Translations under genes and position numbers: made by a program | Assembly (NCBI RefSeq): GCF_003318255.1 | Contig: NZ_QOCF01000003.1 | Coordinates: 23,729 to 87,728, forward strand | Source: Ruegeria sp. A3M17 | GTDB lineage: Bacteria; Pseudomonadota; Alphaproteobacteria; Rhodobacterales; Rhodobacteraceae | Reading direction: 5' to 3' | Length of the DNA stretch: 64,000 nt | Notes under the pieces: model-generated | Database searches by the model: none | What the model saw: only the letters and a program-made list of their open reading frames with translations | What the model was told of the DNA's origin: nothing | Shown here: piece by piece, positions 17,026-27,462 of the stretch | How the letters are laid out: each line of letters opens with the position of its first letter | Numbering within the stretch: position 1 is the stretch's first letter

Positions 17026-17775
17026 TCAGAAAAACACATCCGCCGCCGGAATACTGACGCGGCCTTTGGCGGTGTTTAGGACAAGGTTGCCCCCTGCGTC
17101 CACCGTTTCAAAGGTTCCAACCGTATCCGACGCTGCGGTACGGGCGGTGATGACCTCACCCAACTTGGCAGCCCGGGCCAACCACGCGGTCCGGATCGGT
17201 TCAAACCCGTAAGTCACGAATTGGTTCTCGTATCCGGCATAGGCGACAGCAAGTTCGGTCAGGAAATCTTCGGGCGTTACGTTGGCTCCAGCTTCGGACA
17301 ATAGGGAAACCGGTCGGACGGCGCCGGGTTCTACCTGATCTGCTCCGGGTGACTCAGACAAGTTCACACCGATGCCGATGGACAAGTGTGAAACACCGCG
17401 CCCCTGCCCTGTACTTTCCAACAAGATACCCGCCAGTTTGCCGCCGTTCAGCAATACATCGTTGGGCCATTTGAGAGACAAGCCAGTCGCCCGACCGGTC
17501 ACTGCAACGCAGGCGTCAAATAGCGCCAGCGCAGCCACAAAGCTGCGCAGTGCGGCTTGTTCCGGATTTCCCTGTGGCCGCATCAAAAGGGTCGCGGCCA
17601 GATTTCCTTTGGGGTTGGCCCATGCCCGACCCCGCCGCCCACGCGCCGCCGTTTGGTGATGCGCCATGATCCACACCGGACCGGTCGTGGTCGGGGCCAT
17701 GCGGGCGGCCTCGTTCAAGGTGCTGTCGACCTCCTGCAGCACGTGCAGGCCGTATCCCTGTGGCCAGTTTGTCAT
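17026..17775 (-). CDS. birA: Biotin-[acetyl-CoA-carboxylase] ligase, single-domain
   Basis: The 249-residue protein attaches biotin to carboxyl carrier proteins, which here would include MccA. Signature segments: EVDSTLNEAARM, GRRGRAWANPKGNLAATLLM (nucleotide and biotin loop) and LKWPNDVLLNGGKLAGILLE. There is no N-terminal winged helix, so it is not a biotin repressor. The ATG sits only a few bases after the T tract of the nuo terminator and has no separate ribosome binding site, so expression may depend on read-through. Confidence 0.93.
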   Translation of the reverse strand: MTNWPQGYGLHVLQEVDSTLNEAARMAPTTTGPVWIMAHHQTAARGRRGRAWANPKGNLAATLLMRPQGNPEQAALRSFVAALALFDACVAVTGRATGLSLKWPNDVLLNGGKLAGILLESTGQGRGVSHLSIGIGVNLSESPGADQVEPGAVRPVSLLSEAGANVTPEDFLTELAVAYAGYENQFVTYGFEPIRTAWLARAAKLGEVITARTAASDTVGTFETVDAGGNLVLNTAKGRVSIPAADVFF

Positions 17776-17778
17776 GTC

Positions 17779-17805
17779 AAAAAGGCCCGGTCCGCTGACC
17801 GAGCC
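17779..17805 (-). terminator. Rho-independent terminator of the nuo operon
   Basis: Read on the minus strand: GGCTCGGTC, loop AGCG, GACCGGGCC, then TTTTT. The nine-pair stem has one mismatch. It follows the nuoN stop (17830) by 24 bases and ends three bases before the birA start codon, so it may act as a partial attenuator between nuo and birA-coaX-rnj. Confidence 0.75.
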
Positions 17806-17829
17806 CCCAAGTTTGATGTGTTTCGCAGA

Positions 17830-19272
17830 TCAATTGACAAGAGTAGCCGCCGCTGCTGCAGCCGCGCCTTCAATACCGAACTGATAGAATACGCCCACCA
17901 GCATCAACGCGGCCGAGCCCATCAAAGCGACCCACAGAACTGGTGAAGAATGCGTTTCGATCGGGTCCTCGTTTTCAGCTCCGAAATACATGTAGAACAC
18001 GATCCGCAGATAATAAAACGCGCCGATGACCGAGGCGATGGCTGAGGCAATCACAAGCCCGGTCAGGCCAGCGCTTACACCGGCTTGCCAGACCCCGAAT
18101 TTGGCGAAAAAGCCTAGCATTGGTGGGACGCCTGCAAGGCTGAACATCAGGATCAGTACCGCCAGCGCCTTGCCTGGTTCGCGCTTAGAATACTGGCGTA
18201 GGGCGTCGATGTCCGTGACCGGTTTACCGTCCCGCTCCATCATCAGGATGAAAGCGAAAGTGCCGATATTCATCGTCACATAGATGGCCAGATACATCAG
18301 CATAGCCTTGATGCCCAACTCGGTCCCCGCAGCCAGTCCGATCAGCGCATAGCCCATATGGGCAATAGACGAGAACGCCATCAGCCGCTTGATGTCACGC
18401 TGGCCAATCGCTGCGACCGCACCCAGCAGCATCGAAAGGACCGAGAGCAGGACAATCACCTGTTGCCAGTCCTTGATCACACCACCAAAAGCGTCGTGCA
18501 TCACGCGTGCGAACAGGGCCATCGCCGCCACTTTCGGCGCTGTGGCAAAGAAGGCGGTGATAGGCGTGGGCGAGCCTTCGTACACATCCGGTGTCCACAT
18601 GTGGAATGGAACGGCAGACACTTTAAATGCCAGACCAGAGATCAGGAACACCAGACCAAACAGCAGGCCAACTGAAATCTCACCATCCTGAACTGTCTGG
18701 ATGATGCCCGAGAACAGCGTGGTGCCGGTAAACCCATAGACCAGCGAGGCGCCGTACAGCAGCAAACCCGAACTCAGCGCACCAAGCACGAAGTACTTCA
18801 AACCGGCCTCGGTCGATTTGGCACTGTCCCGGCGCAGCGCGGCCACGACGTATAGCGACAGTGATTGCAGTTCCAAACCCATGTAGAGCGACATCAGATC
18901 GCCAGCGCTGACCATCATCATCATACCGACAGCGGCCAGCGCGACCAGCAACGGAAATTCGAACCGCAGCAGATCGCGACGCGCCATGTATTCCTGGCTC
19001 ATCACCAGAATGGCAGCCGCTGATAGCAGGATCGCCACCTTCGAGAACCTTGCGAACCCGTCATCGACAAACATGCCATTGAACGCGACATTGGTACCAT
19101 CGCCGTTGGTCGCGATCCAAATCGCCAGCAGCGCCATCAACCCAGCGGTTGTCCAGACCAGCAAAGGTGCCAGCCCGTCTTTCGTCGTGTAGACAGCCGC
19201 CAACAGCGCCGCCATCGCATATACGGCCAGAACAATCTCTGGCAGGATTATCGTCAGATCAGCTTGGATCAT
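17830..19272 (-). CDS. nuoN: NADH-quinone oxidoreductase subunit N
   Basis: The 480-residue membrane protein is one of three antiporter-like proton-pumping subunits of complex I. It has about 14 hydrophobic segments, the [20 protein letters not shown] motif (about 234-253) with its key Lys/His context, and [20 protein letters not shown] with the central Lys and His. It is the last nuo gene, 15 bases after nuoM, and is followed by a terminator. Confidence 0.96.
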   Translation of the reverse strand: MIQADLTIILPEIVLAVYAMAALLAAVYTTKDGLAPLLVWTTAGLMALLAIWIATNGDGTNVAFNGMFVDDGFARFSKVAILLSAAAILVMSQEYMARRDLLRFEFPLLVALAAVGMMMMVSAGDLMSLYMGLELQSLSLYVVAALRRDSAKSTEAGLKYFVLGALSSGLLLYGASLVYGFTGTTLFSGIIQTVQDGEISVGLLFGLVFLISGLAFKVSAVPFHMWTPDVYEGSPTPITAFFATAPKVAAMALFARVMHDAFGGVIKDWQQVIVLLSVLSMLLGAVAAIGQRDIKRLMAFSSIAHMGYALIGLAAGTELGIKAMLMYLAIYVTMNIGTFAFILMMERDGKPVTDIDALRQYSKREPGKALAVLILMFSLAGVPPMLGFFAKFGVWQAGVSAGLTGLVIASAIASVIGAFYYLRIVFYMYFGAENEDPIETHSSPVLWVALMGSAALMLVGVFYQFGIEGAAAAAAATLVN

Positions 19273-19287
19273 GTCTCCAAAGCCCCC

Positions 19288-20832
19288 TTAATGCGATGCG
19301 GCCGACTGGGTCGCGGCCTCAGCCGCGGCCAGAGCCATGTCATAGTTCGAAATCAGCGCGGCGGTCGAGTTGCCGATCACATCGGTCACCAGCGACGGGT
19401 AGACGCCCAGCAAGATGGTCATCACGATCAGCGGCGCAAAGATCAGCCGCTCGCGCGAGCTCATATCCGTCATCGCCTTGAGGCTTTCCTTGATCAAATC
19501 GCCAAAGACCACCCGGCGATACAGCCATAGCGCATAAGCTGCCGAGAAGATTACGCCAGAAGCCGCAACAGCTGTCACCCAGGTGTTGACCTGGAAGGTG
19601 CCCATCAACGTCAGGAATTCGCCGATAAAGCCGCTTGTGCCCGGCAGGCCTACATTCGCCATGGTGAACAACATGAAGACCAGCGCATAGGCTGGCATGC
19701 GAATGACCAGACCGCCATAAGCCTCGATGTCGCGAGTATGCATACGGTCATAGATCACGCCAACACACAGGAAGAGCGCGGCTGAGATAAACCCGTGGCT
19801 AAGCATCTGGAAGATCGCGCCGTCAATGCCCTGCTGGTTCGCAGCAAAAATACCCATGGTCACAAAGCCCATATGCGCGACCGAAGAATACGCGATCAGC
19901 TTTTTCATGTCTTCCTGCACCAGCGCCACCAGCGAGGTGTAGACAACGGCAATCGCTGACATCCACAACACCAGATCCGTCATTACCGCCGAGCCCACCG
20001 GGAACATCGGCAGGCTGAACCGCAGAAAACCATAGCCGCCCATCTTCAACAGAATCGCCGCCAGAACGACGGAACCAGCGGTCGGTGCCTGAACGTGGGC
20101 GTCCGGCAACCATGTGTGTACCGGCCACATCGGCATCTTCACGGCAAATGAGGCGAAGAATGCAAGGAACATCAGTGTCTGCATGCCGCCGACAACATAG
20201 ATGCCAAGCACGCTGAACCCTTCGGACGAGAAATGATGACTCATCAACGCTTCGATATCCGTTGTACCCGCGTCCGCATACATCGCGACCATCGCCACCA
20301 GCATCAGAACTGATCCAAGGAAGGTATAGAGGAAGAACTTGAAGCTGGCATAAACCCGGTTCGCACCGCCCCAGATGCCGATGATCAGGAACATCGGGAT
20401 CAGACCTGCCTCGAAGAACAGGTAGAACAGCACCAGATCCAGCGCCATGAACACGCCCAGCATCAGCGTCTCCAGAAGCAGGAAGGCGATCATGTATTCC
20501 TTGACGCGGTCCGTGACATGCCAGCTGGCCAGAATGGTCAGGGGCATGATGAAGGTGGTCAGTAGGACAAACAGAACGCTGATACCGTCCACGCCCATCT
20601 TGTATTTCAGACCCATCAGCCATTCGCCTTCTTCCACCATCTGGAAGCCGGTGTTGGACGGATCAAACCCCGTGTAAATGCCGATCGAGACCAGGAACGT
20701 CACCGTGGTAGCCACAAGTGCAACCCATTTGGCATTGCGCTGTGCCGCCACGTCCTCGCCATGCAGGAACAGGGCCAGAATGCCTGCTGCCACGGCGGGG
20801 ATGAAGGTGACGATGGAGAGGATATTATCCAT
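19288..20832 (-). CDS. nuoM: NADH-quinone oxidoreductase subunit M
   Basis: The 514-residue protein is the second antiporter-like subunit. It shows [20 protein letters not shown] (about 225-244), [20 protein letters not shown] and [20 protein letters not shown], with the conserved Lys residues of the proton path. About 14 membrane helices are expected. Its start shares one base with the nuoL stop (TAATG type), and nuoN follows after 15 bases. Confidence 0.96.
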   Translation of the reverse strand: MDNILSIVTFIPAVAAGILALFLHGEDVAAQRNAKWVALVATTVTFLVSIGIYTGFDPSNTGFQMVEEGEWLMGLKYKMGVDGISVLFVLLTTFIMPLTILASWHVTDRVKEYMIAFLLLETLMLGVFMALDLVLFYLFFEAGLIPMFLIIGIWGGANRVYASFKFFLYTFLGSVLMLVAMVAMYADAGTTDIEALMSHHFSSEGFSVLGIYVVGGMQTLMFLAFFASFAVKMPMWPVHTWLPDAHVQAPTAGSVVLAAILLKMGGYGFLRFSLPMFPVGSAVMTDLVLWMSAIAVVYTSLVALVQEDMKKLIAYSSVAHMGFVTMGIFAANQQGIDGAIFQMLSHGFISAALFLCVGVIYDRMHTRDIEAYGGLVIRMPAYALVFMLFTMANVGLPGTSGFIGEFLTLMGTFQVNTWVTAVAASGVIFSAAYALWLYRRVVFGDLIKESLKAMTDMSSRERLIFAPLIVMTILLGVYPSLVTDVIGNSTAALISNYDMALAAAEAATQSAASH

Positions 20833-22970
20833 TAGTGTGCGCCTCCGCCGATCGAAATCCAGGTGACAAGGGCAGCGATACCCAGAACCATCCAGAAGGC
20901 GTAAGTAAAGATGTAGCCCGTCTGCGCCTTGCCAGCGAGGCGGGTAAAGAAGGGCACAATACCCATCGCCACCCCGTTGAGGAAACCGTCAATGGTGTTG
21001 CCGTCGCCCCGTTTCCACAGGAACCGGCCGAGCGCGATGGTGGGTTTGACGAAGACCGCATCGTAGATTTCGTCAAAGTACCACTTGTTCAGAAGGAACA
21101 GGTACAAAGGACGCTGGTTCTGCGCCAAACGCGCCGGCAGCGACGTGTTCACGATGTAGAACCAATAGGCCACGATAAAGCCCAAAGCCATGGCGACAAA
21201 AGGCGAAACCTTGACCCACTTGGGTGCAGCATGCGCATCGTCCAGAACATGGTTGCCCGGCGCGATGTAAATAGCGCCCTCGCCCGGCTCACCCGCGAAG
21301 ACATAATGGTGGTCGTCGCCGTGAGCCGCTTTTTCTTCGTGTCCGGCGTCATCACCATGGCTTTCATCCGCGTGCGTATCGTCACCTTGGGTCGCATCAG
21401 TTGTACCGTGATCACCGGTCTCAGCATGCTCAGACGCCTCAGCCACCGGTATACCGTAGAACTTGCCGACCTTGTCTGTGTGACCAAAGAAGTTACCATA
21501 CCAGATCATTCCGGCAAACACAGCGCCCAAGGACAGAACACCCAGCGGCACCAGCATGGTCATCGGACTTTCATGCGCGTGCTCATGCGTATGCTTATCG
21601 CCACGCTCTTCGCCATAAAAGGTCAGGAAAATCAGACGCCAGCTGTAGAATGACGTGAACGCCGCCGCGATCACCAGCATCCAGAAGGCATATCCGGTGC
21701 CGCCGGCAAAAGCGCTTTCGATGATGGCATCCTTGGACAGGAACCCGGCGAACCCAATTTGGGTCAGCGGGATGCCGACGCCTGTAATCGCCAGGGTGCC
21801 GATCATCATCGCCCAGAATGTATAGGGAATCTTCTTCCGCAGGCCGCCGTATTCGGTCATCTCCTGCTCGTGATGCATCGCGTGGATCACCGAACCTGCG
21901 CCAAGGAACAACAGCGCCTTGAAGAATGCGTGCGTCAGCAAGTGGAACATCGCTGCCGAATACATGCCAACACCCGCGGCCACGAACATATAGCCCAACT
22001 GAGAACAGGTCGAATAGGCAATGACGCGCTTGATGTCGGTTTGAACCAGGCCAACGGTCGCGGCGAAAAACGCGGTCGAGGCCCCAAGGAAGGTGATGAA
22101 CCCAGTGGCACCCGGCGCAAACTCCATCAACGGCGACATCCGGCAGATCAGGAACACACCCGCCGTCACCATGGTCGCGGCGTGGATCAGCGCCGACACG
22201 GGCGTCGGGCCTTCCATCGCGTCCGGCAACCATGTGTGCAGAATCAACTGCGCCGATTTCCCCATGGCGCCGATGAACAGCAGGACGCAGATCACCTCGA
22301 TTGCGGTCCACTCACCCCACAGGAAGTGCAACTTCTCTTCGGCCAGCGCAGGGGCTGATGCAAAAATGTCCGAGAAATTGATGCTGTCCGTCAGGAAGAA
22401 CAACGCGAAGATGCCCAGAGCAAAGCCAAAGTCGCCAATCCGGTTTACGATGAACGCTTTCATCGCGGCTGCATTGGCCGTGGGCTTGCGATAATAGAAC
22501 CCGATCAGCAGGTACGAGGCGACACCCACACCTTCCCAGCCAAAGAACATCTGTACCAGATTGTCCGCTGTCACCAGCATCAGCATGGCGAAGGTGAAGA
22601 ACGACAGATAGGCAAAGAAACGCGGCTTATAGCTCTCGCCCTCACGCCATTGCGGATCGTGATCCATGTAGCCGAAGGAATAGAGGTGCACGAGCGCCGA
22701 AACCGTCGTCACCACGATCAGCATGATCGCGGTCAGCCGGTCCAAACGCACCGCCCAACTTGTCGATAGCGAACCGCTCTCGATCCAACGCATGATCTCG
22801 ATCTGCTGGGTCACACCGTCGAACGAGAAGAATACGATCCAGGACAGCAGACAGGCCAGGAACAGTAGGCCCGTCGCCGTCCACATGGCGGCCTTCTCGC
22901 CAATGAATCGCCAGCCGAACCCGCAGAGCAGCGCGCCCACCAGCGGGGCAAAGAGGATGGTGGTTTCCAT
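20832..22970 (-). CDS. nuoL: NADH-quinone oxidoreductase subunit L with His/Asp-rich loop
   Basis: The 712-residue protein is the distal proton-pumping subunit of complex I, with [20 protein letters not shown] and [20 protein letters not shown], and a long C-terminal region (lateral helix and last transmembrane helix). Between late helices it carries a short His-rich stretch ([12 protein letters not shown]) and a longer loop at about 513-555 with eight His and many Asp/Glu. That loop is absent from the Escherichia coli protein (613 residues) and accounts for part of the extra length. It starts six bases after nuoK. Confidence 0.95.
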   Translation of the reverse strand: METTILFAPLVGALLCGFGWRFIGEKAAMWTATGLLFLACLLSWIVFFSFDGVTQQIEIMRWIESGSLSTSWAVRLDRLTAIMLIVVTTVSALVHLYSFGYMDHDPQWREGESYKPRFFAYLSFFTFAMLMLVTADNLVQMFFGWEGVGVASYLLIGFYYRKPTANAAAMKAFIVNRIGDFGFALGIFALFFLTDSINFSDIFASAPALAEEKLHFLWGEWTAIEVICVLLFIGAMGKSAQLILHTWLPDAMEGPTPVSALIHAATMVTAGVFLICRMSPLMEFAPGATGFITFLGASTAFFAATVGLVQTDIKRVIAYSTCSQLGYMFVAAGVGMYSAAMFHLLTHAFFKALLFLGAGSVIHAMHHEQEMTEYGGLRKKIPYTFWAMMIGTLAITGVGIPLTQIGFAGFLSKDAIIESAFAGGTGYAFWMLVIAAAFTSFYSWRLIFLTFYGEERGDKHTHEHAHESPMTMLVPLGVLSLGAVFAGMIWYGNFFGHTDKVGKFYGIPVAEASEHAETGDHGTTDATQGDDTHADESHGDDAGHEEKAAHGDDHHYVFAGEPGEGAIYIAPGNHVLDDAHAAPKWVKVSPFVAMALGFIVAYWFYIVNTSLPARLAQNQRPLYLFLLNKWYFDEIYDAVFVKPTIALGRFLWKRGDGNTIDGFLNGVAMGIVPFFTRLAGKAQTGYIFTYAFWMVLGIAALVTWISIGGGAH

Positions 22971-22976
22971 GTTCTC

Positions 22977-23282
22977 TTACCCCTTCATCATATTGACGTC
23001 TTCAACCGCGATGGTGCCACGGTTGCGGAAGAAGCAGACCAGAATGGCCAGCCCGATCGCCGCCTCGGCCGCCGCAACGGTCAGCACAAACAGCGTGAAC
23101 ACCTGCCCGACCAGATCACCGAGAAAGCTGGAGAACGCCACAAGGTTGATATTCACCGCCAGCAGCATCAGTTCGATGCTCATCAGTAGGATGATGACGT
23201 TCTTGCGGTTCAGGAAGAGACCGAAGATGCCGATGACGAACAGCGTCGCCGCGACCGTAAGATAGTGTTCAAGTCCGATCAT
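22977..23282 (-). CDS. nuoK: NADH-quinone oxidoreductase subunit K
   Basis: The 101-residue protein with three membrane helices ([20 protein letters not shown] start) carries the two conserved Glu of the proton route in [10 protein letters not shown] and [14 protein letters not shown]. The ATG at 23282 overlaps by four bases the stop of an upstream orphan gene; a longer in-frame reading from 23327 is discarded because the family starts at MIGL. Confidence 0.95.
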   Translation of the reverse strand: MIGLEHYLTVAATLFVIGIFGLFLNRKNVIILLMSIELMLLAVNINLVAFSSFLGDLVGQVFTLFVLTVAAAEAAIGLAILVCFFRNRGTIAVEDVNMMKG

Positions 23283-23812
23283 AGCTTCGCTCCTGGCGAG
23301 TCGGGGTAGTAGAGTTTGCAGCCGCAAAAGAAGTCTGGGTAGTCACGTGGTCTTGCTCGTCTGTCATCGAAGGTTACACCCTGCCGAACGCTGTATCCCA
23401 AACTTACGATCTCCGAGGATAGCTCTTTTATGCTCGCACCTAAGCTCAAATCTAACGAGCCGTTTGGCTTAAGGTAGCGCACAACTTTTGTTGAAGATTG
23501 GCAGGCAGCCGACTCAGCTTCTCTCCAAAATCCGTTCACCTGCACTTGCTCGCCCGTTTCGCAATCTGAAACAACGGCTGTTTCTGCGCCGAAATCGGAA
23601 ACAACCTGCGAAATTCTACCGGCCCCCAAGTCCTGAGCTGGTTCCCCACCTAGGAAATCATCACGGCCACCCCCGACAAAAGAGCAGTCTCTCGACATAT
23701 TTACCTTTTTGTTCCACCACCACGGTTTAAATGCTGGTGAACAAGCAAAACTCTCCGAAGCAGTTAAAGCGATCGCGACCAAGGCGGCGATCGAGCATAT
23801 GCTTACGCGCAT
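23279..23812 (-). CDS. Hypothetical exported protein inserted between nuoJ and nuoK
   Basis: I do not recognise this 177-residue protein. It has a signal peptide ([20 protein letters not shown], cleavage likely after SFA at 23), an aromatic KPWWWNKK stretch and seven Cys after the cleavage site, ending in a [10 protein letters not shown] segment, so it is probably periplasmic with disulfides. Its ATG shares one base with the nuoJ stop (TGATG) and its end overlaps nuoK (ATGA). Hand-counted GC in 23401-23460 is 27/60 against 40/60 at 23041-23100 inside nuoK, pointing to a later arrival. Confidence 0.7.
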   Translation of the reverse strand: MRVSICSIAALVAIALTASESFACSPAFKPWWWNKKVNMSRDCSFVGGGRDDFLGGEPAQDLGAGRISQVVSDFGAETAVVSDCETGEQVQVNGFWREAESAACQSSTKVVRYLKPNGSLDLSLGASIKELSSEIVSLGYSVRQGVTFDDRRARPRDYPDFFCGCKLYYPDSPGAKL

Positions 23813-24414
23813 CACAACCCCTGCCCCGGTTTCACGTCCTTCAACTCCATCGCCTTGGCCGGGTCGCGCATCATCTGGCCGACGATGTCCTGACGCTTGA
23901 TGTCCTTGCGGTGGCGCAGAGTCAGAACAATGGCACCGATCATGGCCACCAGCAGGATCAGACCCGCCAGTTGGAACAGAAGGAAGTATTGATCGTAAAG
24001 AATGATACCCAGTGCTTCGGTGTTGTGGCGGTCCACCGGGATCGGCTGCGCCAGATTGGCCGCTGCACCCTGCGCGCTGTCCCATGCGCCAAAGGCCATG
24101 ACAAACTGCATCAGAATGATCAGACCGATCAGCAAGGCCAGCGGCATATAGCGCGCCATCTCGGCCTTCAGTTCGGCAAAGTCCACGTCCAGCATCATCA
24201 CCACGAAGAGGAACAGCACCGCCACCGCGCCCACATAGACGATGATCAGCAGCATCGCCACGAACTCGGCCCCCAGCAGAACGAACAGTCCCGCCGCAGA
24301 AAGGAACGACAGGATCAGCCACAGCACCGAGTGCACCGGCTGGCGGCTGATCACCGTGAACAGCCCGCCGGTGATGGCGCTGATGGCAAACAGGTAGAAG
24401 GCAAAGACGGTCAT
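23812..24414 (-). CDS. nuoJ: NADH-quinone oxidoreductase subunit J
   Basis: The 200-residue protein has five membrane segments, the [20 protein letters not shown] segment (about 24-43) and the conserved [19 protein letters not shown] motif (about 61-79) containing the pi-bulge helix of complex I subunit J. The C-terminal 40 residues ([20 protein letters not shown]) are cytoplasmic. It starts four bases inside the carboxymuconolactone-decarboxylase-like gene. Confidence 0.95.
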   Translation of the reverse strand: MTVFAFYLFAISAITGGLFTVISRQPVHSVLWLILSFLSAAGLFVLLGAEFVAMLLIIVYVGAVAVLFLFVVMMLDVDFAELKAEMARYMPLALLIGLIILMQFVMAFGAWDSAQGAAANLAQPIPVDRHNTEALGIILYDQYFLLFQLAGLILLVAMIGAIVLTLRHRKDIKRQDIVGQMMRDPAKAMELKDVKPGQGL

Positions 24415-24821
24415 TGATCCTCATCCTTGTTGTCGCCCATGGCCTCTTGCGCCAGTTCCAGCGCGCGGGTCATGGCCGGGATGCCGGCAAAGACCGACAT
24501 CTGACCGATCGCTTCCACGATCTCTTGTTTCTTGGCCCCGGCTTCCAGCGCGTGGCGCACAGTCTGGCGCACCGCTGCATCCGCTTGCGCACCCTGACAG
24601 GTCAGCCCGGCCAACGTCAGCAACAGGCGGGTTTTGGCGTCCAGCCCGTCCTTGTTGACGGTGTTGCCAAACATCATCTCCATGACCTCTTTCGGCATGG
24701 TCGGCCACAGCGCCTCGAACCCTTTGGGCGAAAAATTCTCCATCGCCGGGTTCATCGCCTTGGCCATGTCCTTAGCCTGCTTCATCATCAGTTCGAACGG
24801 ATTTGTTGGGGTATCAGTCAT
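24411..24821 (-). CDS. Carboxymuconolactone decarboxylase (AhpD-like) family protein
   Basis: The 136-residue helical protein has the CMD/AhpD core ([18 protein letters not shown], then [20 protein letters not shown] and [12 protein letters not shown]). The usual catalytic CxxC is not seen: one Cys (LTCQG) is present. It may be a Cys-poor member with a redox or structural role. The ATG at 24821 overlaps the preceding small gene (ATGA), and the stop overlaps nuoJ. A longer frame up to 24938 is discarded. Its link to complex I is positional only. Confidence 0.75.
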   Translation of the reverse strand: MTDTPTNPFELMMKQAKDMAKAMNPAMENFSPKGFEALWPTMPKEVMEMMFGNTVNKDGLDAKTRLLLTLAGLTCQGAQADAAVRQTVRHALEAGAKKQEIVEAIGQMSVFAGIPAMTRALELAQEAMGDNKDEDQ

Positions 24822-25069
24822 TGGGGGCGCAACCAGTATGCTGTCCACGTCGCAAAGACGAGAATGTATAAAAGGACGTCTAGTCCAGGCTTTTCGTATT
24901 TCGACAGCACTAGATCGGCGGCAAAGAACAAAATGCAAGCGAGAACCCCGCCAACAAACGCATCGTAGGGCCTATCGAAACCCTTGTACCAATTAAGAAC
25001 AGAGATCAGCGAAAATCCCGCAAGTATTACGAGATAGGATTTTCGCTTGGACAAGAGCACTTTCATCAT
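24818..25069 (-). CDS. Small hypothetical membrane protein between nuoI and the CMD-like gene
   Basis: The 83-residue protein has three hydrophobic segments (about 11-26, 36-53 and 64-80) with short charged ends, [19 protein letters not shown] at the start. I do not recognise it. Both ends overlap neighbours by four bases (ATGA), so translation is coupled with nuoI and the CMD-like gene. It could be a small complex I-associated or unrelated membrane protein; there is no evidence for either. Confidence 0.6.
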   Translation of the reverse strand: MMKVLLSKRKSYLVILAGFSLISVLNWYKGFDRPYDAFVGGVLACILFFAADLVLSKYEKPGLDVLLYILVFATWTAYWLRPQ

Positions 25070-25560
25070 CTGTACGGCGCGTCCATTTCCAAATTACGGG
25101 CGATCTCGGCTTCCCAGCGTTCGCCGTTATCGAGCAGTTTTTCCTTGTCGTAGAACAGCTCTTCGCGGGTTTCCGTGGCAAATTCGAAATTCGGACCCTC
25201 GACGATGGCGTCGACCGGACAGGCCTCTTGGCAGAAGCCGCAATAGATGCATTTCGTCATGTCGATGTCATAGCGCGTGGTGCGTCGGCTGCCGTCTTCG
25301 CGCGGTTCAGCATCAATTGTGATGGCCTGCGCCGGGCAAATCGCTTCACACAGCTTGCAGGCGATGCAGCGTTCTTCACCGTTCGGATAGCGGCGCAGTG
25401 CGTGTTCACCGCGGAAGCGCGGAGACAGCGGCCCCTTTTCGTGCGGGTAGTTGATGGTGGCCTTGGGGGCGAAGAAATACTTCAGCCCCAGTTTCATGCC
25501 GACCCAGAAATCTTGCAACAGGAAGTATTTTGCAGCGCGGGTATAGTCGATCTGGGTCAT
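25066..25560 (-). CDS. nuoI: NADH-quinone oxidoreductase subunit I
   Basis: The 164-residue protein carries two [4Fe-4S] clusters (N6a and N6b) in [16 protein letters not shown] (about 61-76) and [16 protein letters not shown] (about 100-115). The N-terminal region [20 protein letters not shown] is the membrane-edge helix typical of alphaproteobacterial and mitochondrial forms. It passes electrons toward cluster N2 in NuoB. It starts three bases after an exported orphan gene. Confidence 0.96.
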   Translation of the reverse strand: MTQIDYTRAAKYFLLQDFWVGMKLGLKYFFAPKATINYPHEKGPLSPRFRGEHALRRYPNGEERCIACKLCEAICPAQAITIDAEPREDGSRRTTRYDIDMTKCIYCGFCQEACPVDAIVEGPNFEFATETREELFYDKEKLLDNGERWEAEIARNLEMDAPYR

Positions 25561-25563
25561 GGC

Positions 25564-26220
25564 CTAGGACTTCTCCTCGAATTGAAAACCGAATTGCTCA
25601 TCGCACTGCCCGACAGTATCTTGCAAAACCTCATACATTTGCGTTTGGGCGTCTTCGGATTGTTGCGGTATTTCCAAAATGCGACGGCTGGCTTCCCTCC
25701 AACGAAAGCACTCTGCTTGGTCCAGTGGCCCAAACGCAAAATCGGAGGAGGAATACGTGGGACCCTGGCCGGTTTCATCCATAGGCGTCGAAAGCACCAT
25801 CTCATCAATCAAATCCCGATCTTCCTGAGACAGCCAAAGGCAATGAGCGAGTTTCAGAAGCGACCAGTTTGCATTGGCCAATCCTTCTGAGTCGGAATGC
25901 CCCTCGCCTATTGTATTCATATATACCGTCAAGTGGGCAACTTGGTCAGCCATCACAATCGCCAAGGCTCCCATTTTATTGAAAGCCCGGTGCTGATCTT
26001 CAGGAATCTCGGGATCCCACTCAATTTCTGCCTCGGTCAAACGCTTGACCGTTGTTTCAGACGTCTGAAACAAAACCTCAACCTGCGGAGCGCAATAGAA
26101 ACGCGCGGTTTCCAAGTAGTTCGGCTCCCATGTGGTTTCATCACCACCGGCGCGCAGGGCAGAAACGCTCACTGCCAGAATAGCGCAGGTCGTTAGAGAG
26201 TATCTCAAACGTGTGATCAT
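25564..26220 (-). CDS. Hypothetical exported protein between nuoH and nuoI
   Basis: The 218-residue protein has a signal peptide ([20 protein letters not shown], cleavage near ALRA at 23) and an acidic, helix-rich mature part with five Cys. I do not recognise a family. The ATG at 26220 overlaps the nuoH stop (ATGA) and the stop is three bases before nuoI. Hand-counted GC in 25561-25620 is 31/60, lower than the flanking nuo genes. No motif suggests complex I assembly. Confidence 0.65.
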   Translation of the reverse strand: MITRLRYSLTTCAILAVSVSALRAGGDETTWEPNYLETARFYCAPQVEVLFQTSETTVKRLTEAEIEWDPEIPEDQHRAFNKMGALAIVMADQVAHLTVYMNTIGEGHSDSEGLANANWSLLKLAHCLWLSQEDRDLIDEMVLSTPMDETGQGPTYSSSDFAFGPLDQAECFRWREASRRILEIPQQSEDAQTQMYEVLQDTVGQCDEQFGFQFEEKS

Positions 26221-27254
26221 CCCCCAACGCTCCAACGGGCAAACGCACCCCAGAACCAGTCGAATTTCGCCGCAAAGGCCACGAATACCACCCAGGCCAG
26301 TGAGAATGGCAGAAATACTTTCCATCCCAGCCGCATCAACTGGTCATAGCGGTAGCGGGGCGTGATTGCCTTGACCATCGCGAAGAGGAAGAAGAAAAAC
26401 GCCATCTTGGCGACCATCCAAAGAACGCCATCCGGCAAACCTGGGATCGGTGACAACCAGCCGCCGAAGAACAGCAGCGTGGTCAGCGCACACATCAGGA
26501 AGATAGCGATGTACTCGCCTGCCATGAACAACAGGAAAGGCGTGGCCGAGTATTCGACCTGATAACCGGCGACCAGTTCCGATTCCGCCTCGGGCAAGTC
26601 GAACGGCGGCCGGTTGGTTTCTGCCAGCGCCGAGATGAAGAACAGGAAGACCATCGGGAAATGCGGCAACCAGTACCAGCTGAAGAAACCGAACCGGCCA
26701 TCCTGCGCTTCGACAATGTGGCCGAAGTTCATGGAACCGGTCGAAATGATCACACCGATGATAATCAGGCCAATGGAGACTTCATAGGAAATCATCTGAG
26801 CCGCAGAGCGCAATGATCCAAGAAACGGGTACTTTGAGTTCGACGCCCAACCGCCCATAATCACGCCATAAACTTCCAGTGAGGACACGGCAAAGACATA
26901 CAGGATTGCGACGTTGATATCCGACAACACCCAACCATCGTTGAACGGGATCACGGCCCAGGCGATCATCGCCAATACGAATGAGGTCAGCGGTGCGAGG
27001 ATGAACACAGTGCGGTCGGCACCGGCCGGTATGACCACCTCTTTCACCACGTACTTCAGGGCGTCAGCCACCGATTGCAGCAGGCCATAGACGCCAACCA
27101 CGTTGGGGCCGCGGCGCATTTGGACGGCGGCCCAGATCTTGCGGTCACCGTAAACGAGGAACAACAGCGAAATCATCACGAAGGCCACAACAGCAAGCAC
27201 TTGCGCCAGAATGATGATGGCTATTCCGCCTGGGGTGTTAAAGAAATCAGCCAT
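26217..27254 (-). CDS. nuoH: NADH-quinone oxidoreductase subunit H
   Basis: The 345-residue membrane protein joins the peripheral and membrane arms and lines the quinone channel. It has [20 protein letters not shown] (about 46-65), the [20 protein letters not shown] motif (about 208-227) with its acidic cluster, and [15 protein letters not shown]. Eight helices are expected. The start has GAGGA four bases upstream and overlaps the end of a 71-residue ORF by eight bases. Confidence 0.96.
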   Translation of the reverse strand: MADFFNTPGGIAIIILAQVLAVVAFVMISLLFLVYGDRKIWAAVQMRRGPNVVGVYGLLQSVADALKYVVKEVVIPAGADRTVFILAPLTSFVLAMIAWAVIPFNDGWVLSDINVAILYVFAVSSLEVYGVIMGGWASNSKYPFLGSLRSAAQMISYEVSIGLIIIGVIISTGSMNFGHIVEAQDGRFGFFSWYWLPHFPMVFLFFISALAETNRPPFDLPEAESELVAGYQVEYSATPFLLFMAGEYIAIFLMCALTTLLFFGGWLSPIPGLPDGVLWMVAKMAFFFFLFAMVKAITPRYRYDQLMRLGWKVFLPFSLAWVVFVAFAAKFDWFWGAFARWSVGG

Positions 27255-27462
27255 TGGTCCTCACACCGTGGGTATTCAATTTTTGGCGCGCGATGTTCAG
27301 GCCAAGGGCCTGCGCATCTTGCGTTTGGGTAGGCGAATAGGTGTAAACAGCATCCACAGCCATCGCGCTACCTTTTTCATTGCGTTTCATGCGCAATTCC
27401 CTGATGCCCGCACCGCAAACGGTGTTGGCTTCCGAAAGCGATATGAAACGAGTCTGGTTCAT
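27247..27462 (-). CDS. Small hypothetical protein between nuoG and nuoH
   Basis: A 71-residue frame ([20 protein letters not shown] start) with no signal peptide or membrane helix. Its ATG overlaps the nuoG stop (ATGA) and its end overlaps the nuoH start by eight bases, which is the pattern of the other inserted genes in this operon. I do not recognise it. The exact fit between two overlapping neighbours favours a real gene, but codon evidence is limited by its size. Confidence 0.5.
   Translation of the reverse strand: MNQTRFISLSEANTVCGAGIRELRMKRNEKGSAMAVDAVYTYSPTQTQDAQALGLNIARQKLNTHGVRTNG

Noticed and set aside
23279..24424. A 381-codon minus-strand frame running from the orphan gene through nuoJ
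   Set aside because: Only the last 177 codons have a signal peptide and coupled start; the rest lies out of frame inside nuoJ.
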